A stretch of DNA of 44,169 nt from assembly GCA_016212795.1 (NCBI GenBank), contig JACRDT010000038.1:1-44169 (forward strand), given 5' to 3'. This DNA is from Elusimicrobiota bacterium (GTDB lineage: Bacteria > Elusimicrobiota > Elusimicrobia > UBA1565 > UBA9628). The translations under genes were made by a program, and so were the position numbers. Positions 7,384 to 15,562 of the stretch are shown here, piece by piece. How positions within the stretch are numbered: the first letter of the stretch is position 1; every line of letters starts with the position of its first letter. The notes below the pieces were generated by a model. It searched no databases, was not told the origin of the DNA, and saw only the letters and a list, made by a program, of their open reading frames with translations.

Positions 7384-8397
7384 TCATAGCTCGATCAGCT
7401 CATCCTTCGAGAAGGGGCGCCGGGCCCGCCGGCCGATGACGGTCTTCCAACGCAGCGGGCTGATGCCCGTCCCCGGCCTCTTGACCGTGAGGTTGCGCTC
7501 GCTGAACCGCTCACCGGCCGCGATGCCGGCGGCGGCGACGATGCTCTTGCGGACGAACGGGATGTTGGCCGCCTCGGAAGGCGAGGGCCCCTTGGCGCCG
7601 CGGCCGAGCGCCAGCTCGACGTTGCGGATGGCGGCCACCATGGCGGCCAGCGGCGCGGGCTCGAGCGACATCCGGTGGTCGGGCCCCGGGAGCCCGTTGT
7701 CGAGGGTGAAGTGCTTCTCGATGACCGCGGCCCCCAGCGCCGCGGCCGCGATGGGGACCGCGATGCCCAGGGTGTGGTCCGAGTACCCGACGGCTACGCC
7801 CAACGCGTCGCGGATGGCCAGCATGGCCCTCAGGTGGACGTCGGCCATGGGCGTCGGGTAGGCCGTCGTGCAGTGCAGGACCGTGACCCGGGACTTGGGG
7901 AGCCCGTGGCGCCGAAGGGTGTCGAGCGCTATCCGTATCTCGGCCATCGTGCCCATCCCGGTGGAGAGGATGACGGGCTTGCGGAAGGCGGCGAGCTTCG
8001 CGAGGAACGGCAGGTCGGTCAGCTCCGCGGAGCCGACCTTGAACATCGGCTGGAGCGCGGCCAGGAACGAGGCGCTCTCGATCTCGTCGGCCGTGGACAG
8101 GAACAGGATGCCGTGCCGGTCGCAATGGGCCTTGATCGCCCTGAAGGCCGAGAACGGCAGCTCGAGCCTCTTGAGCATCTCGTACTGGGTGTCCCGGCGG
8201 CCGCCCGCCCGGCGCTGGTAGGCGGGCTTCGGGGCGTCTTTCGTGATGACCCGCTCGGTGACCCAGGTCTGGAACTTGACGGCGTCGGCCCCGGCGGCCG
8301 CGGCGGCCTCCACCAGGGCCTTGGCGCGGGCGAGGGAGCCGTCGTGGTTCACGCCCGCTTCGGCGATGACGAAGACGGGCTTGCGCTCACCAGTCAT
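7384..8397 (-). CDS. neuB: N-acetylneuraminate (nonulosonate) synthase, NeuB
   Basis: A 337-residue enzyme that condenses phosphoenolpyruvate with a ManNAc-type sugar to form a nine-carbon acid sugar. The TIM-barrel part (about 1-270) shows FVIAEAGVNHDG, DAVKFQTW, LSTADEIESASF, FKVGSAEL, VILSTGMGTMAEI, LHCTTAYPTP, GYSDHTLG and IEKHFTLDN. The C-terminal SAF (antifreeze-like) domain ends with LTVKRPGTGISPLRW, the loop that closes the partner active site in the dimer. Family length is about 340-350, so this is complete. Its ATG lies inside the end of neuD (11-bp overlap), giving translational coupling. Confidence 0.93.
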   Translation of the reverse strand: MTGERKPVFVIAEAGVNHDGSLARAKALVEAAAAAGADAVKFQTWVTERVITKDAPKPAYQRRAGGRRDTQYEMLKRLELPFSAFRAIKAHCDRHGILFLSTADEIESASFLAALQPMFKVGSAELTDLPFLAKLAAFRKPVILSTGMGTMAEIRIALDTLRRHGLPKSRVTVLHCTTAYPTPMADVHLRAMLAIRDALGVAVGYSDHTLGIAVPIAAAALGAAVIEKHFTLDNGLPGPDHRMSLEPAPLAAMVAAIRNVELALGRGAKGPSPSEAANIPFVRKSIVAAAGIAAGERFSERNLTVKRPGTGISPLRWKTVIGRRARRPFSKDELIEL

Positions 8398-9034
8398 TCT
8401 TGCGCACCACCCGGGCCGGGTTCCCGTAGGCGATGGAGCCGTCCGGGATGTCCCTGGTCACCACGGCCCCGTCGCCGATGATGCACCGGCTGCCGACGCT
8501 CCTCTTGAAGCCGATCGAGGCGCCGTCGGCCACGATGGTGTCGTCGCCGACGCGCTTGCCCGCCATGCTGACGTTGCCCGCGATCAGGACGTTGTCTCCG
8601 ATGGTCTGGTCGTGGTTGACCGCGGAGAAGCTGTTGATGATGCAGTGGCTGCCGATGCGGGCGCCGTTGGCGACCTTGGCGTAGGCCTCGATGAGGTTCC
8701 CGGTCCCCATGGCGGCGTGCCTGGAGACGATGGCCGCGGGATGGACGACGTTCACCGCCGGCAGGAGGGCGTCGAGCCACTTGGCCTTGGCGCGGCGGAC
8801 CTTCATGTCGCCGATGCCGAGGATGTAGCCCTTGAGGCCCTTGCGGGCGTCGAGCAGGGCGGGGATGCCCTCGTCGAGGCAGAGGACGGGGTAGCCGTAG
8901 ACCTCCCGGCCGAGCTCCGAGGGCGCGTTGGTGGTGAGCCCGACGATGCGGTAGCGCCCCTGGTCCTCGATGTTGTCGATGGTCATGCGGGCGTGCTCGC
9001 CGCAGCCGACCAGGAGGATGCTATCTTTTCTCAT
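8387..9034 (-). CDS. neuD: NeuD/PglD-like sugar O/N-acetyltransferase
   Basis: A 215-residue protein with an N-terminal Rossmann-like region (ILLVGCGEHARMTIDNIE) and a C-terminal left-handed beta-helix made of hexapeptide repeats (about 95-205: IEAYAKVANGARIGSHCIINSFSAV, HDQTIGDNVLIAGN, VGDDTIVADGASIG). NHDQTIGD contains the His expected as catalytic base. The tail IAYGNPARVVRK is standard. NeuD/PglD family members acetylate nonulosonic acids or the 4-amino sugar precursor of legionaminic acid. The start overlaps the end of the aminomutase-like gene by 14 bp. Confidence 0.87.
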   Translation of the reverse strand: MRKDSILLVGCGEHARMTIDNIEDQGRYRIVGLTTNAPSELGREVYGYPVLCLDEGIPALLDARKGLKGYILGIGDMKVRRAKAKWLDALLPAVNVVHPAAIVSRHAAMGTGNLIEAYAKVANGARIGSHCIINSFSAVNHDQTIGDNVLIAGNVSMAGKRVGDDTIVADGASIGFKRSVGSRCIIGDGAVVTRDIPDGSIAYGNPARVVRKNDW

Positions 9035-10151
9035 GGGCCGCCTCCGCGGGGCCGTCGTCGGCCCCGTCGGGGTACCAGACCCGCAGGGTGCCGTCCTTGT
9101 CCGGCTGGGCCGAGGCGGGCGCCTTCCACGAGGGGTTGCGCCGCTTGAAATCCTCCACCCGGTAGCGCGTCTGCAGGAGGACTTCGTCGTCCTCGTTCCG
9201 TTCGAGGATGACGCCGTGGTAGAGCGAGACCTTGCCGATGTCGGTCATGACCGTGTACATGGGCTTGGCGCGGCCGGAGAACGCCCCCGAGCTCGTCAAG
9301 TCCTGCATGAGCTCGAGCCCCCGCCGCACCGAGGTCCGGTGGTGCGCCATGCCCTTCATGGGTATGCAGTGGAAGAGGTAGTGCGCCTCGATGCCCATGT
9401 AGCGGAAGTCGTCGTAGAGCCGCGAGAGGACGTCCACCGAGTCGTTGACGCCCTTGAGGAGGACCGTCTGGTCATAGATCTTGAAGGCGACCTCGTAGAG
9501 CGCCGCGTAGGCCTGCCGTGCCTCTGGGGTGAGCTCGGAGGGATGGTTGACCTGCGTCCCGATCTCGATCTTGGCCGGGGCGGCGGCCCGGAGGATGCCG
9601 AGGAGGTCCTTGCTGACGCGCTCGGGGTCCTGCACGGGGACCCGCGTGCCGATGCGGTAGATGAGGATGTTGGGGGCGTGGGCCCTGAGCTGGGTGAAGA
9701 TGAACTCGAGCCGCTGAGGGACCATGAGGGGGTCGCCCCCGGTGATCAGGATCTCGCGCAGGTCGTCTCGCACCGGGGCGCTGCCGCAGTAGCGGGCGGC
9801 CCGTACGATGTCGTCCTCGCTGAGCGAGAACAGCGGGTACTGGCCCCGCAGGCACCACCGGCAGTGCGCGGCGCAGACCGTCGTGGGCTCGATGAGGATG
9901 GTGCGGCGGTAGAGCCGCTCGACGCCCCGCAGGGGCTTGCCGTCGTAATGGATGTGGACTTCCGACTCGTAGTGGCGCTCCCGCTCCCCCCGGCCCGCGT
10001 GCCGGTCCTCGAGCGGGGATTTGGCGTACTGCAGGGCGAGCGCGCGGTACTCGGCCGAGTCCCGCCCGTGGGCCGCCTCCAGCCGCGAAAGCTGGGCGCG
10101 GAGGTAGCCGGTCAGCTTCTCCCGGAACACGGCGGCTTTCGCTCCTGCCAT
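9021..10151 (-). CDS. KamA-family radical SAM protein (lysine 2,3-aminomutase-like)
   Basis: A 376-residue radical SAM protein. The cluster motif is C93-x3-C97-x2-C100 (CAAHCRWC), followed by REILITGGDPLM, which is characteristic of the lysine/glutamate 2,3-aminomutase family. Other family segments are IYRIGTRVPVQDPERV, QVNHPSELTPEA, DQTVLLKGVNDSVDVLSRL and HYLFHCIPMKGMAHHRTSVRRGLELM. It is shorter than typical KamA (about 415), and the arginines that usually follow CRHC are changed to LRGQ. Known members move an amino group from C2 to C3 of an amino acid using PLP, SAM and a [4Fe-4S] cluster. Its place between an LpxD-like gene and neuD, overlapping neuD by 14 bp, points to a role in sugar decoration. 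Substrate unknown. Confidence 0.83.
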   Translation of the reverse strand: MAGAKAAVFREKLTGYLRAQLSRLEAAHGRDSAEYRALALQYAKSPLEDRHAGRGERERHYESEVHIHYDGKPLRGVERLYRRTILIEPTTVCAAHCRWCLRGQYPLFSLSEDDIVRAARYCGSAPVRDDLREILITGGDPLMVPQRLEFIFTQLRAHAPNILIYRIGTRVPVQDPERVSKDLLGILRAAAPAKIEIGTQVNHPSELTPEARQAYAALYEVAFKIYDQTVLLKGVNDSVDVLSRLYDDFRYMGIEAHYLFHCIPMKGMAHHRTSVRRGLELMQDLTSSGAFSGRAKPMYTVMTDIGKVSLYHGVILERNEDDEVLLQTRYRVEDFKRRNPSWKAPASAQPDKDGTLRVWYPDGADDGPAEAAHEKR

Positions 10152-10161
10152 GGCGCTCCCC

Positions 10162-11067
10162 CTAGCCCTTCCGGCGCCGGATCGTCCTGGCGGGGTTGCC
10201 GGCGACCGTCGCTCCCTTAGGGACGTCCGCGATGACCACGGCGCCCAGCCCGACCACGCTGCCGTCGTGGATGCGGCGCCGCTCCAGGATCGAGACGTGG
10301 GGGGCGATCCAGCACCGGGTGCCGACCGTGACCTCGCGGCAGAGCACGCTGCCCGAGGCGATGATGCTGTCCTTGCCGACGATCGAGCCGCTGCCGATCT
10401 GGACCAGGTCGTCGACCTTGACCCCGGGCCCGATCACCGTGTCGGTCAGCGCGCCTTTCTCGATGGTGCTGTTCGCCCCGAACCAGGCGTCGTCGCCGAT
10501 GATGATGCGGCCGACCTGCGGCACCTGCTGCCACGCGCCGTCCTCGTAGACGAAGTCGAAGATCTCGCTGCCGATGGTGCTGTTGGCCTTGATGACGCAA
10601 CGGGCCCCGATCCTGACCCGGCCGGTGACGACGCAGTTCTGGAAGATGGTGGTGTCGTCGCCGATCTCGACGTCGGGGCCGACGTAGCTGCCGGCGAGGA
10701 CGCTCACGTTCCTGCCGAGCTTGGCCCCCTCCTCGATGACCGCCCGGGGGTGGATCTGCGCCGCGATGGGCCTGGTGAAGAACTTGTTCACGGCGTCGAT
10801 GAAGTGGATCTTGGGCGTCGGGGTCGCGATGGACGAGCACGGCGCGCCGCGGGGGACCGGCCGGGGGCACAGCACGAGCACGTCGGCGGTCTTCTTGAGC
10901 GCCGAAACCGGCAGCGCGCGGACGTCCTCGACGTAGATCATGCAGTTGTCGGTGGGCTGGCCGGCGGCGCAGGGGCCGTAGACCGCGAGGTCGGCCCCGT
11001 GCAGCTTGCGCTTGAGGAAGGCCGCGATCTCCGAGGCGAGGACCGAGTTGAGGAATATCTTTCTCAT
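10162..11067 (-). CDS. LpxD-like hexapeptide acyltransferase
   Basis: A 301-residue left-handed beta-helix protein resembling UDP-3-O-acylglucosamine N-acyltransferase. The N-terminal alpha/beta part (about 1-110) contains ADVLVLCPRPVP. The hexapeptide coil (about 115-285) contains IHPRAVIEEGAKLGRNVSVL, SYVGPDVEIGDDTTIFQN, GARCVIKANSTIGSE, FDFVYEDGAWQQVPQVG (very LpxD-like) and GNPARTIRRRKG. The segment where LpxD has a catalytic His (VQIAHN in the family) reads VQIGSGS here, so true LpxD chemistry is doubtful and another acyl donor or acceptor is likely. TAAGGAG lies 6 nt before ATG 11067. It sits between the CoA-ligase-like and aminomutase-like genes in one operon. Confidence 0.78.
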   Translation of the reverse strand: MRKIFLNSVLASEIAAFLKRKLHGADLAVYGPCAAGQPTDNCMIYVEDVRALPVSALKKTADVLVLCPRPVPRGAPCSSIATPTPKIHFIDAVNKFFTRPIAAQIHPRAVIEEGAKLGRNVSVLAGSYVGPDVEIGDDTTIFQNCVVTGRVRIGARCVIKANSTIGSEIFDFVYEDGAWQQVPQVGRIIIGDDAWFGANSTIEKGALTDTVIGPGVKVDDLVQIGSGSIVGKDSIIASGSVLCREVTVGTRCWIAPHVSILERRRIHDGSVVGLGAVVIADVPKGATVAGNPARTIRRRKG

Positions 11068-11099
11068 CGTCCGCTCCTTAGTCGTTGCGTCGGGCCGCG

Positions 11100-12347
11100 T
11101 CAGAGGACCCGGTGGATCTCCTTGGTCTTGCCGTCCGTCCGGGGCAGCGAGCCCCGGGGCACGAATTCGATCCGGGGCCGGAGCCCCAGGAGGCCCGTGA
11201 AGTCCCCGGCGAGCCGGTCGCGCAGGCTCCGGGCGTCGCCCCGGCAGCCGCCGGCGCGCTCGAGCACGATCGTGACCGCGTCGATGGGGTCGCCCTTGCT
11301 GACCTGCACCTGGTAGACGGCCTTCGCCCCGCCGTCGCGCCGGCGGATGACCTCGCGGATCTGGCCGGGGAAGACGTTGAGCCCCTTGATGACCAGCATG
11401 TCGTCGCTGCGGCCGACGACCTCGAAGCGGAAGGACGCGCTCTTGCAGGGGCACCGGCCGGCCAGGACCTTGATCATGTCGCCCGTGCGGTACCGGATGA
11501 GCGGCTGGGCCTGGCGGCAAAGGTTCGTCAGGACCAGCTCGCCCGCGGCGCCCTCCTCGATGGGGACGGGCGCGCGGGTCTTGGGGTCGATGAGCTCCGG
11601 GAGGAGGACGCCGGCGCCCATGAAATGCAGGCCGTTCTGCCGGGCGCATTCCGCGCCGAACATGCTGAGCACCTCGGACATCCCGTAGTTGGCGTTCATC
11701 GCCTTGAGCCCCCAGGCGTCCTCGATGCCCTTGCGGTACTCGGGGTTCTGCAGGCCGGATTCCGCGCCGAAGAGCCCCAGCCGCAGCTTGAGCCCCCTCG
11801 GCTCCATGCGGAACTCGTCGTGGAGCACCGCCTCCAGCTTGGAGAGGTAGGACGGGGTGCAGTGGAGAGCCGTCACGCGCAGGTGCAGGATGGTCTCGAT
11901 GAGGAGCCTGGAGTTGCCCACGCCGAACGGCACCACCGTCGCGCCGGCCTCCTCGAGGCTCTGGTGGTCGGTGTACCCGCCCGCCCACATGTTGTAGTTC
12001 AGGCAGTGGGCGACGATGTCGCCGGGCCTGAGGCCCGCGCCGCGAAAGCATGCCGCGCCGACCCGGACGGTCCGCCGGATGTCCTCGGCCGTCATGGCGA
12101 TGATGACGGGCTTGTCGGTGGTCCCGGAGGTCTTGTGGACGCGCACGATGGCTGCGGGCGGGACGCACAGGTTGCCGCCGAAGGGGGGGTGGCGCTCCTG
12201 GTCGGCGAGGATGTCGGCCTTGGTCGTCAGCGGGACCTGGGCGAACTCGGCGGGGGTCCTGACCTTCGACCAACGCCGCAGCCGCGGGCCGTAATAGGCG
12301 CTGGCCCCCAGGACATAGTCCCATTGCCGCCTCAGGCGCGAGTCCAT
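11100..12347 (-). CDS. phenylacetate-CoA ligase-like (PaaK/CapK family) adenylate-forming enzyme
   Basis: A 415-residue AMP-forming ligase. It has the phosphate-binding loop KTSGTTDKP (72-80), NYGMSEVLSMFG (the Y-G-x-[ST]-E adenine motif), RYRTGDMIKV and VVGRSDDMLVIKGLNVFP (hinge), and a C-terminal subdomain with PRTDGKTKEIHRVL. PaaK relatives activate aryl acids, but CapK-like members occur widely in surface-sugar loci and activate acyl or aminoacyl groups. A short run GATAAT lies 7 nt upstream of the ATG. This is the first gene of the operon running to neuC, with 32 nt to the LpxD-like gene. Activation of the KamA-like product is a reasonable but unproven guess. Confidence 0.82.
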   Translation of the reverse strand: MDSRLRRQWDYVLGASAYYGPRLRRWSKVRTPAEFAQVPLTTKADILADQERHPPFGGNLCVPPAAIVRVHKTSGTTDKPVIIAMTAEDIRRTVRVGAACFRGAGLRPGDIVAHCLNYNMWAGGYTDHQSLEEAGATVVPFGVGNSRLLIETILHLRVTALHCTPSYLSKLEAVLHDEFRMEPRGLKLRLGLFGAESGLQNPEYRKGIEDAWGLKAMNANYGMSEVLSMFGAECARQNGLHFMGAGVLLPELIDPKTRAPVPIEEGAAGELVLTNLCRQAQPLIRYRTGDMIKVLAGRCPCKSASFRFEVVGRSDDMLVIKGLNVFPGQIREVIRRRDGGAKAVYQVQVSKGDPIDAVTIVLERAGGCRGDARSLRDRLAGDFTGLLGLRPRIEFVPRGSLPRTDGKTKEIHRVL

Positions 12348-12979
12348 ACCGTATATTATCCCCTATTTTGCGACGGCCCGGCTTCCTCAAATTTGGAACC
12401 GCATCACGCCCTCGCTATGCGATCCTCCCCGGCTGCGTGCCTCCCTGGGCTGTAGATAGTATCGGTAGCCCCATCCATGGCCTGCGCCGGCTTTGCCGGC
12501 CCGCATGCTGTGATGCCATGACGGGAGCCCCGGCGGGAGGCCGATCCCCCGGGAGTCAGCCGGCGGGGCCGGCCTCAAGACGTGGGAACGCCGCTCCGGG
12601 CTGCTGACGGGGCTACGCCGCGCTGAAGTCGTCGGCTGGAGGAGACATTTCTGGGGCGGCCGTCATCTGCACCTTCGGCGCGGTGATGGCTGTCGCAGCC
12701 CTGCTCCGTCTCGCCTCGCAGACGATCGGCCGACCCGCCAGGTAGAAGTGTCGGGATTTGTGTCAGGCTTGACAGGCTGCTCGGGCCGAAATACTCTCGA
12801 CCATCAGCAACCATCAGCGACTCAGGAGCGCTGGGGCTCGTCGAGGAACCGGCTTGGACGAGGTTCATGCGGGTCACGCTCTTCTGGCTACCACTTTTTC
12901 AGACCATCCCCTTGGAGCACTTGGGAATCGCACCGAAAAGCAGCTAGGGCGGGTCTATTCCAACCTTTTGTCGGAATCG
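12348..12979. other. 632-bp region without a convincing gene; remnant mobile DNA
   Basis: No open frame here has plausible codon use or a recognisable product. It contains the CoA-ligase promoter end, a small hairpin (gccggctttgccggc, near 12486), and a 43-bp block identical to one at 23338-23380. GC falls in 12750-12970 relative to the neighbours, as expected of foreign or decayed DNA. Confidence 0.5.
12608..12650 (-). repeat. 43-bp block shared with 23338-23380 (inverted)
   Basis: The minus strand here is identical over 43 bp to the plus strand at 23338-23380. In both places it can encode MSPPADDFSAA followed by a stop. Both copies lie on the far side of a cargo gene from an IS91-transposase fragment of the same orientation, so it probably marks one end of an IS91-related mobile unit. 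Confidence 0.7.
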
Positions 12980-14128
12980 CTATTCCGTGCCCAGGTCCCC
13001 GGCCCAGAGCCTCTCGACGAACATCCTCCACGGCAGGACCTCGACGCCCGGGGCCAGGGTCCTCGGCTCCTTCTCCAGCGAGACGACGACGCGCTTCCTG
13101 ACCGGGCCGTCCTCGCGCAGAGCGGCCAGCGGCCGCAGGGAGCTCTCGTGGACGCGCTCGGAGCCCTTGACCTCGACCGCGAGGGCCTTGTCGCCCAGGA
13201 TGAAATCAACCTCCTGCCCCGCGCTGGTCCTCCAGAAGGAGATGGGAAGGTCGGGCTTGCGATAGGCCTGGTAGGCCCTGAGCTCCATCAGGATGTAGTG
13301 CTCGAACGATTTTCCGAAATCGGCGCCCCCGATCCGAGGCTGGCGGCGCGCCAGATGGTTGGCGACGCCGACGTCGAAGAGGTAGAACTTCTCCGCCAGG
13401 ATCATGCGCCTGTTCCTCGAAGTCTTCCACGGCGGCACGCGGAACCCGAGGTAGGTGTCCTCCAGGATGTCGAAGTAGGTCCGGACGACCTTGGCCGAGA
13501 TGCCGGACTCTCTGGCGACGTTGACGTAGTTGAGCAGCTCGCTGCTGGTGATTGCGGCCACCCTGAGGAACTCCGCGAAGGCCGGGATGTTCCGGGTCAG
13601 GGCCTCGGCGGCGATCTCCTCCTTGAGATAGTCCGCGACATAGGCCCGCAGATCCTCCAGAGGCTCGGGAGAGAGATAATGCGGCGCAAGCATGCCCGAT
13701 GTCATGGCGCGCTCGAGGTCGAATCCCTCGACCTCCAGTAGCGACAGCGGGACCATGGTCCTGCGCCAAGCCCGGCCCCCGAGAAGGTTGGCGTGGCCGC
13801 GCCGGAGCTTCCTGGCGCTCGAGCCCGTGAGCAGGAAGGACAAGCCCTTGTTCTCGATGAGCCAATGGACCTCATCGAGCAGGGCCGGAGCTTTCTGGAC
13901 CTCGTCGATGACGATGAGGCCCCCATGGTCCTGGAACCTCTCCCTCAACAGGGATGGCCTGGCCGCGTAAGCCGCGAAGACGTCGGTCTTGAGCAGGTCG
14001 ATGAGGACTGCGGGGCGCAGCGCGTGAGCAATCCAGTAGCTCTTGCCGACCTTGCGCGGCCCCCACAGGAAAGCCGAACGGCCTGTCGGGAGCTTCAGCT
14101 CGATGAGACGCTTGACGATCTTCCTCGT
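12980..14128 (-). CDS. DUF4143-type AAA ATPase with an abnormal (ACG) start
   Basis: An ATPase with an N-terminal AAA domain and a C-terminal DUF4143 domain. It has Walker A GPRKVGKS (residues 23-30 counted from the ACG), Walker B GLIVIDEVQKAP, sensor-like FLLTGSSARKLRRG, and C-terminal FYLFDVGVANHL, FGKSFEHYILMELRAY and EVDFILGDKALAVEVKGSERV (nuclease-like fold). Such proteins are common in mobile DNA, and their function is poorly known. No ATG, GTG or TTG exists upstream of Walker A: the first TTG (13948) would lose it. The codon where the family start belongs is ACG (14128-14126), exactly 6 nt after a perfect -10 box. This looks like an ATG mutated to ACG, or a rare ACG start, so the gene may be translated poorly or not at all. 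Confidence 0.7.
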   Translation of the reverse strand, partial: TRKIVKRLIELKLPTGRSAFLWGPRKVGKSYWIAHALRPAVLIDLLKTDVFAAYAARPSLLRERFQDHGGLIVIDEVQKAPALLDEVHWLIENKGLSFLLTGSSARKLRRGHANLLGGRAWRRTMVPLSLLEVEGFDLERAMTSGMLAPHYLSPEPLEDLRAYVADYLKEEIAAEALTRNIPAFAEFLRVAAITSSELLNYVNVARESGISAKVVRTYFDILEDTYLGFRVPPWKTSRNRRMILAEKFYLFDVGVANHLARRQPRIGGADFGKSFEHYILMELRAYQAYRKPDLPISFWRTSAGQEVDFILGDKALAVEVKGSERVHESSLRPLAALREDGPVRKRVVVSLEKEPRTLAPGVEVLPWRMFVERLWAGDLGTE

Positions 14129-14134
14129 ATGGTA

Positions 14135-14163
14135 ATTATATCAGGATAAACTGCCCATGTCAA
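14135..14163 (-). promoter_or_regulatory. perfect-consensus sigma70 promoter
   Basis: On the minus strand: TTGACA (14163-14158), a 17-nt spacer, TATAAT (14140-14135). It reads into the ATPase gene, and transcription would start at or next to the expected start codon. It is the only full-consensus promoter I found in this GC-rich window and lies at the edge of the IS110 remnant. Confidence 0.85.
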
Positions 14164-14277
14164 GGACTTTATCATCTAATACGTAGATAGAATGAACGAG
14201 CCGGCAGCCTCCTAGTTCAGCATAACGTGGGTTGCTCCGCAAGAGCCTATCCACACAGAACAGGAGGATGCCGACTC

Positions 14278-15006
14278 ATGAACAATTGTACCACAGTCGT
14301 CGGGCTGGACGTTCACAAGGATTCCATCGTGGCGGCTGTTCTGCCGCCCTCTCTCAATAGGCCGTCCGAGACGCTCCACCTCGAGAATCAGCCCAAATCG
14401 GTCGAGAAGCTGGCGAAGCTCTACCGGTCGGGCGAATTGACGGCTGTCCACGTTCCGACCATGGAATGGGAAGCGGCCCGGGACCTGGTGCGCAGCCGAG
14501 AAGCTTCGCTGGTGGACTGGCTGAGGTCGCGCCATCGTCTGGGGAAGTTCCTGCTTCGCCAGGGCCAGATCTACAGGAAGACACGGACCTGGGGGCATGA
14601 CCACCGAGAATGGCTCAAATCGCTGCAGTTCGAGTGGCCGGCTCATCAGCAGACCTTGGAGGCGTATCGTCGGGACTTCGAGGAGGCTGAGGCTCGGCTC
14701 GGGACGCTCAACGAACAGCTGCAGGAAATGGCACTACAGGGACCTTTCCGCAAGCCGGTGGAGTACCTGCGCTGCTTCAAGGGCATCAACACGCTCAGCG
14801 CCCTGACGTTCGTGGTGGAGGTCCAGGAGTTCAGGCGTTTCCCCACCGCACGGGCCTTCATGTCCTACACCGGGCTGGTCAGCTCGGAGCACAGCAGCGG
14901 CTCATCCATCCGGCGCGGCAGCATCACCAAGGTCGGCAACGCGCATGTCCGCCGGGTCCTGATCGAGGCGGCCTGGCGCTGCCGCCACGGGCAGGGCGTG
15001 AGCGCG
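14278..15006 (+). pseudogene. IS110-family transposase remnant
   Basis: It begins with VVGLDVHKDSIVAAV, the first acidic motif of the IS110 DEDD (RuvC-like) domain. The sequence then jumps from SVEKLAK to LYRSGELTAVHVP. About 50-60 residues that normally carry the YEAGP and KTDRRDA motifs (the other catalytic acidic residues) are missing, apparently by an in-frame deletion. The C-terminal Transposase_20 part is kept (CFKGINTLSALTFVVEVQEF, FMSYTGLVSSEHSSGSSIRRG, AHVRRVLIEAAWRCRH) and includes the serine-rich active-site region. It is cut off near 15006 where reversed IS91 sequence begins; the frame reads on to 15627 without meaning. The ribosome binding site AGGAGG is intact. It cannot be active as it stands. 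Confidence 0.85.
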
Positions 15007-15345
15007 GATAGTGACGACGGCGCGCTTGGCGTCGCAGGACGGGCAGAGCCCTCTTCGTTTGCAGGAGAAAGCCACGAAGAGGTCCTCGCCGCAATCGGGG
15101 CAGCGGAAGCGGACGGCGCCGAATCTCAGGACCCCGCACTCGATGAACCTGCGCAGATGGTCCGAAACCGAAGGGTGGGGACCGGGGCGCCTGTCTTTGG
15201 GATGCTTGAGGCGCAGGCAGAACTCCTCCAAATGATCGGACCAGGCGGCGCAGCGGCCCGTCGGCCGCGGCGCGAGCCCGGTAGCGCCGGCCGTCGCACG
15301 GCTTGGAGTGGGTGCCCGTTTAGGATATACGAACGGGTGGCGCAT
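15007..15345 (-). pseudogene. IS91-family transposase, N-terminal fragment
   Basis: On the minus strand, MRHPFVYP... leads into HLRRFIECGVLRFGAVRFRC, then CPDCGEDLFVAFSCKRRGLC and PSCDAKRAVVT. This is the zinc-binding N-terminal domain of IS91-type HUH transposases, with Cys pairs CPDC and CPSC. It stops at the junction with IS110 near 15006, so the catalytic HUH and Tyr region is absent. The block CKRRGLCPSCDAKRAVVT recurs in the fragment at 22.35-22.41 kb. Confidence 0.8.
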
Positions 15346-15398
15346 TTGGTTCCAGAGCGAGCGCAGAGCGGGTCGGGTCCTGCGCTGGCGAGGAGGGG

Positions 15399-15509
15399 CT
15401 ACGGCCCGGGGGCCGACAGCGTCTCGCGGCAGGCTTCGAGGGTCGAGCGGGCCACGCTTTCCCAGGTCAACGCCGCGGCGCGCCGCAGCCCCCGCTCCCT
15501 GACATCGCC
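15399..15509 (-). pseudogene. probable glycosyltransferase C-terminal remnant
   Basis: A 36-residue tail, GDVRERGLRRAAALTWESVA.., ends in ..CRETL and resembles the last helices of GT4-type glycosyltransferases (RERGL..A..F/LTWE..A..TL). The stretch just upstream in another frame (FYHPAAAAAIYNLP, 15510-15562) resembles the segment that normally precedes it, so a frameshift is likely. It lies between the IS91 fragment and xdhC and may be what the insertion sequences destroyed. Confidence 0.4.
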
Positions 15510-15562
15510 TCCAGCATCGGCAGGTTGTAAATCGCCGCGGCGGCCGCCGGGTGGTAGAACAT

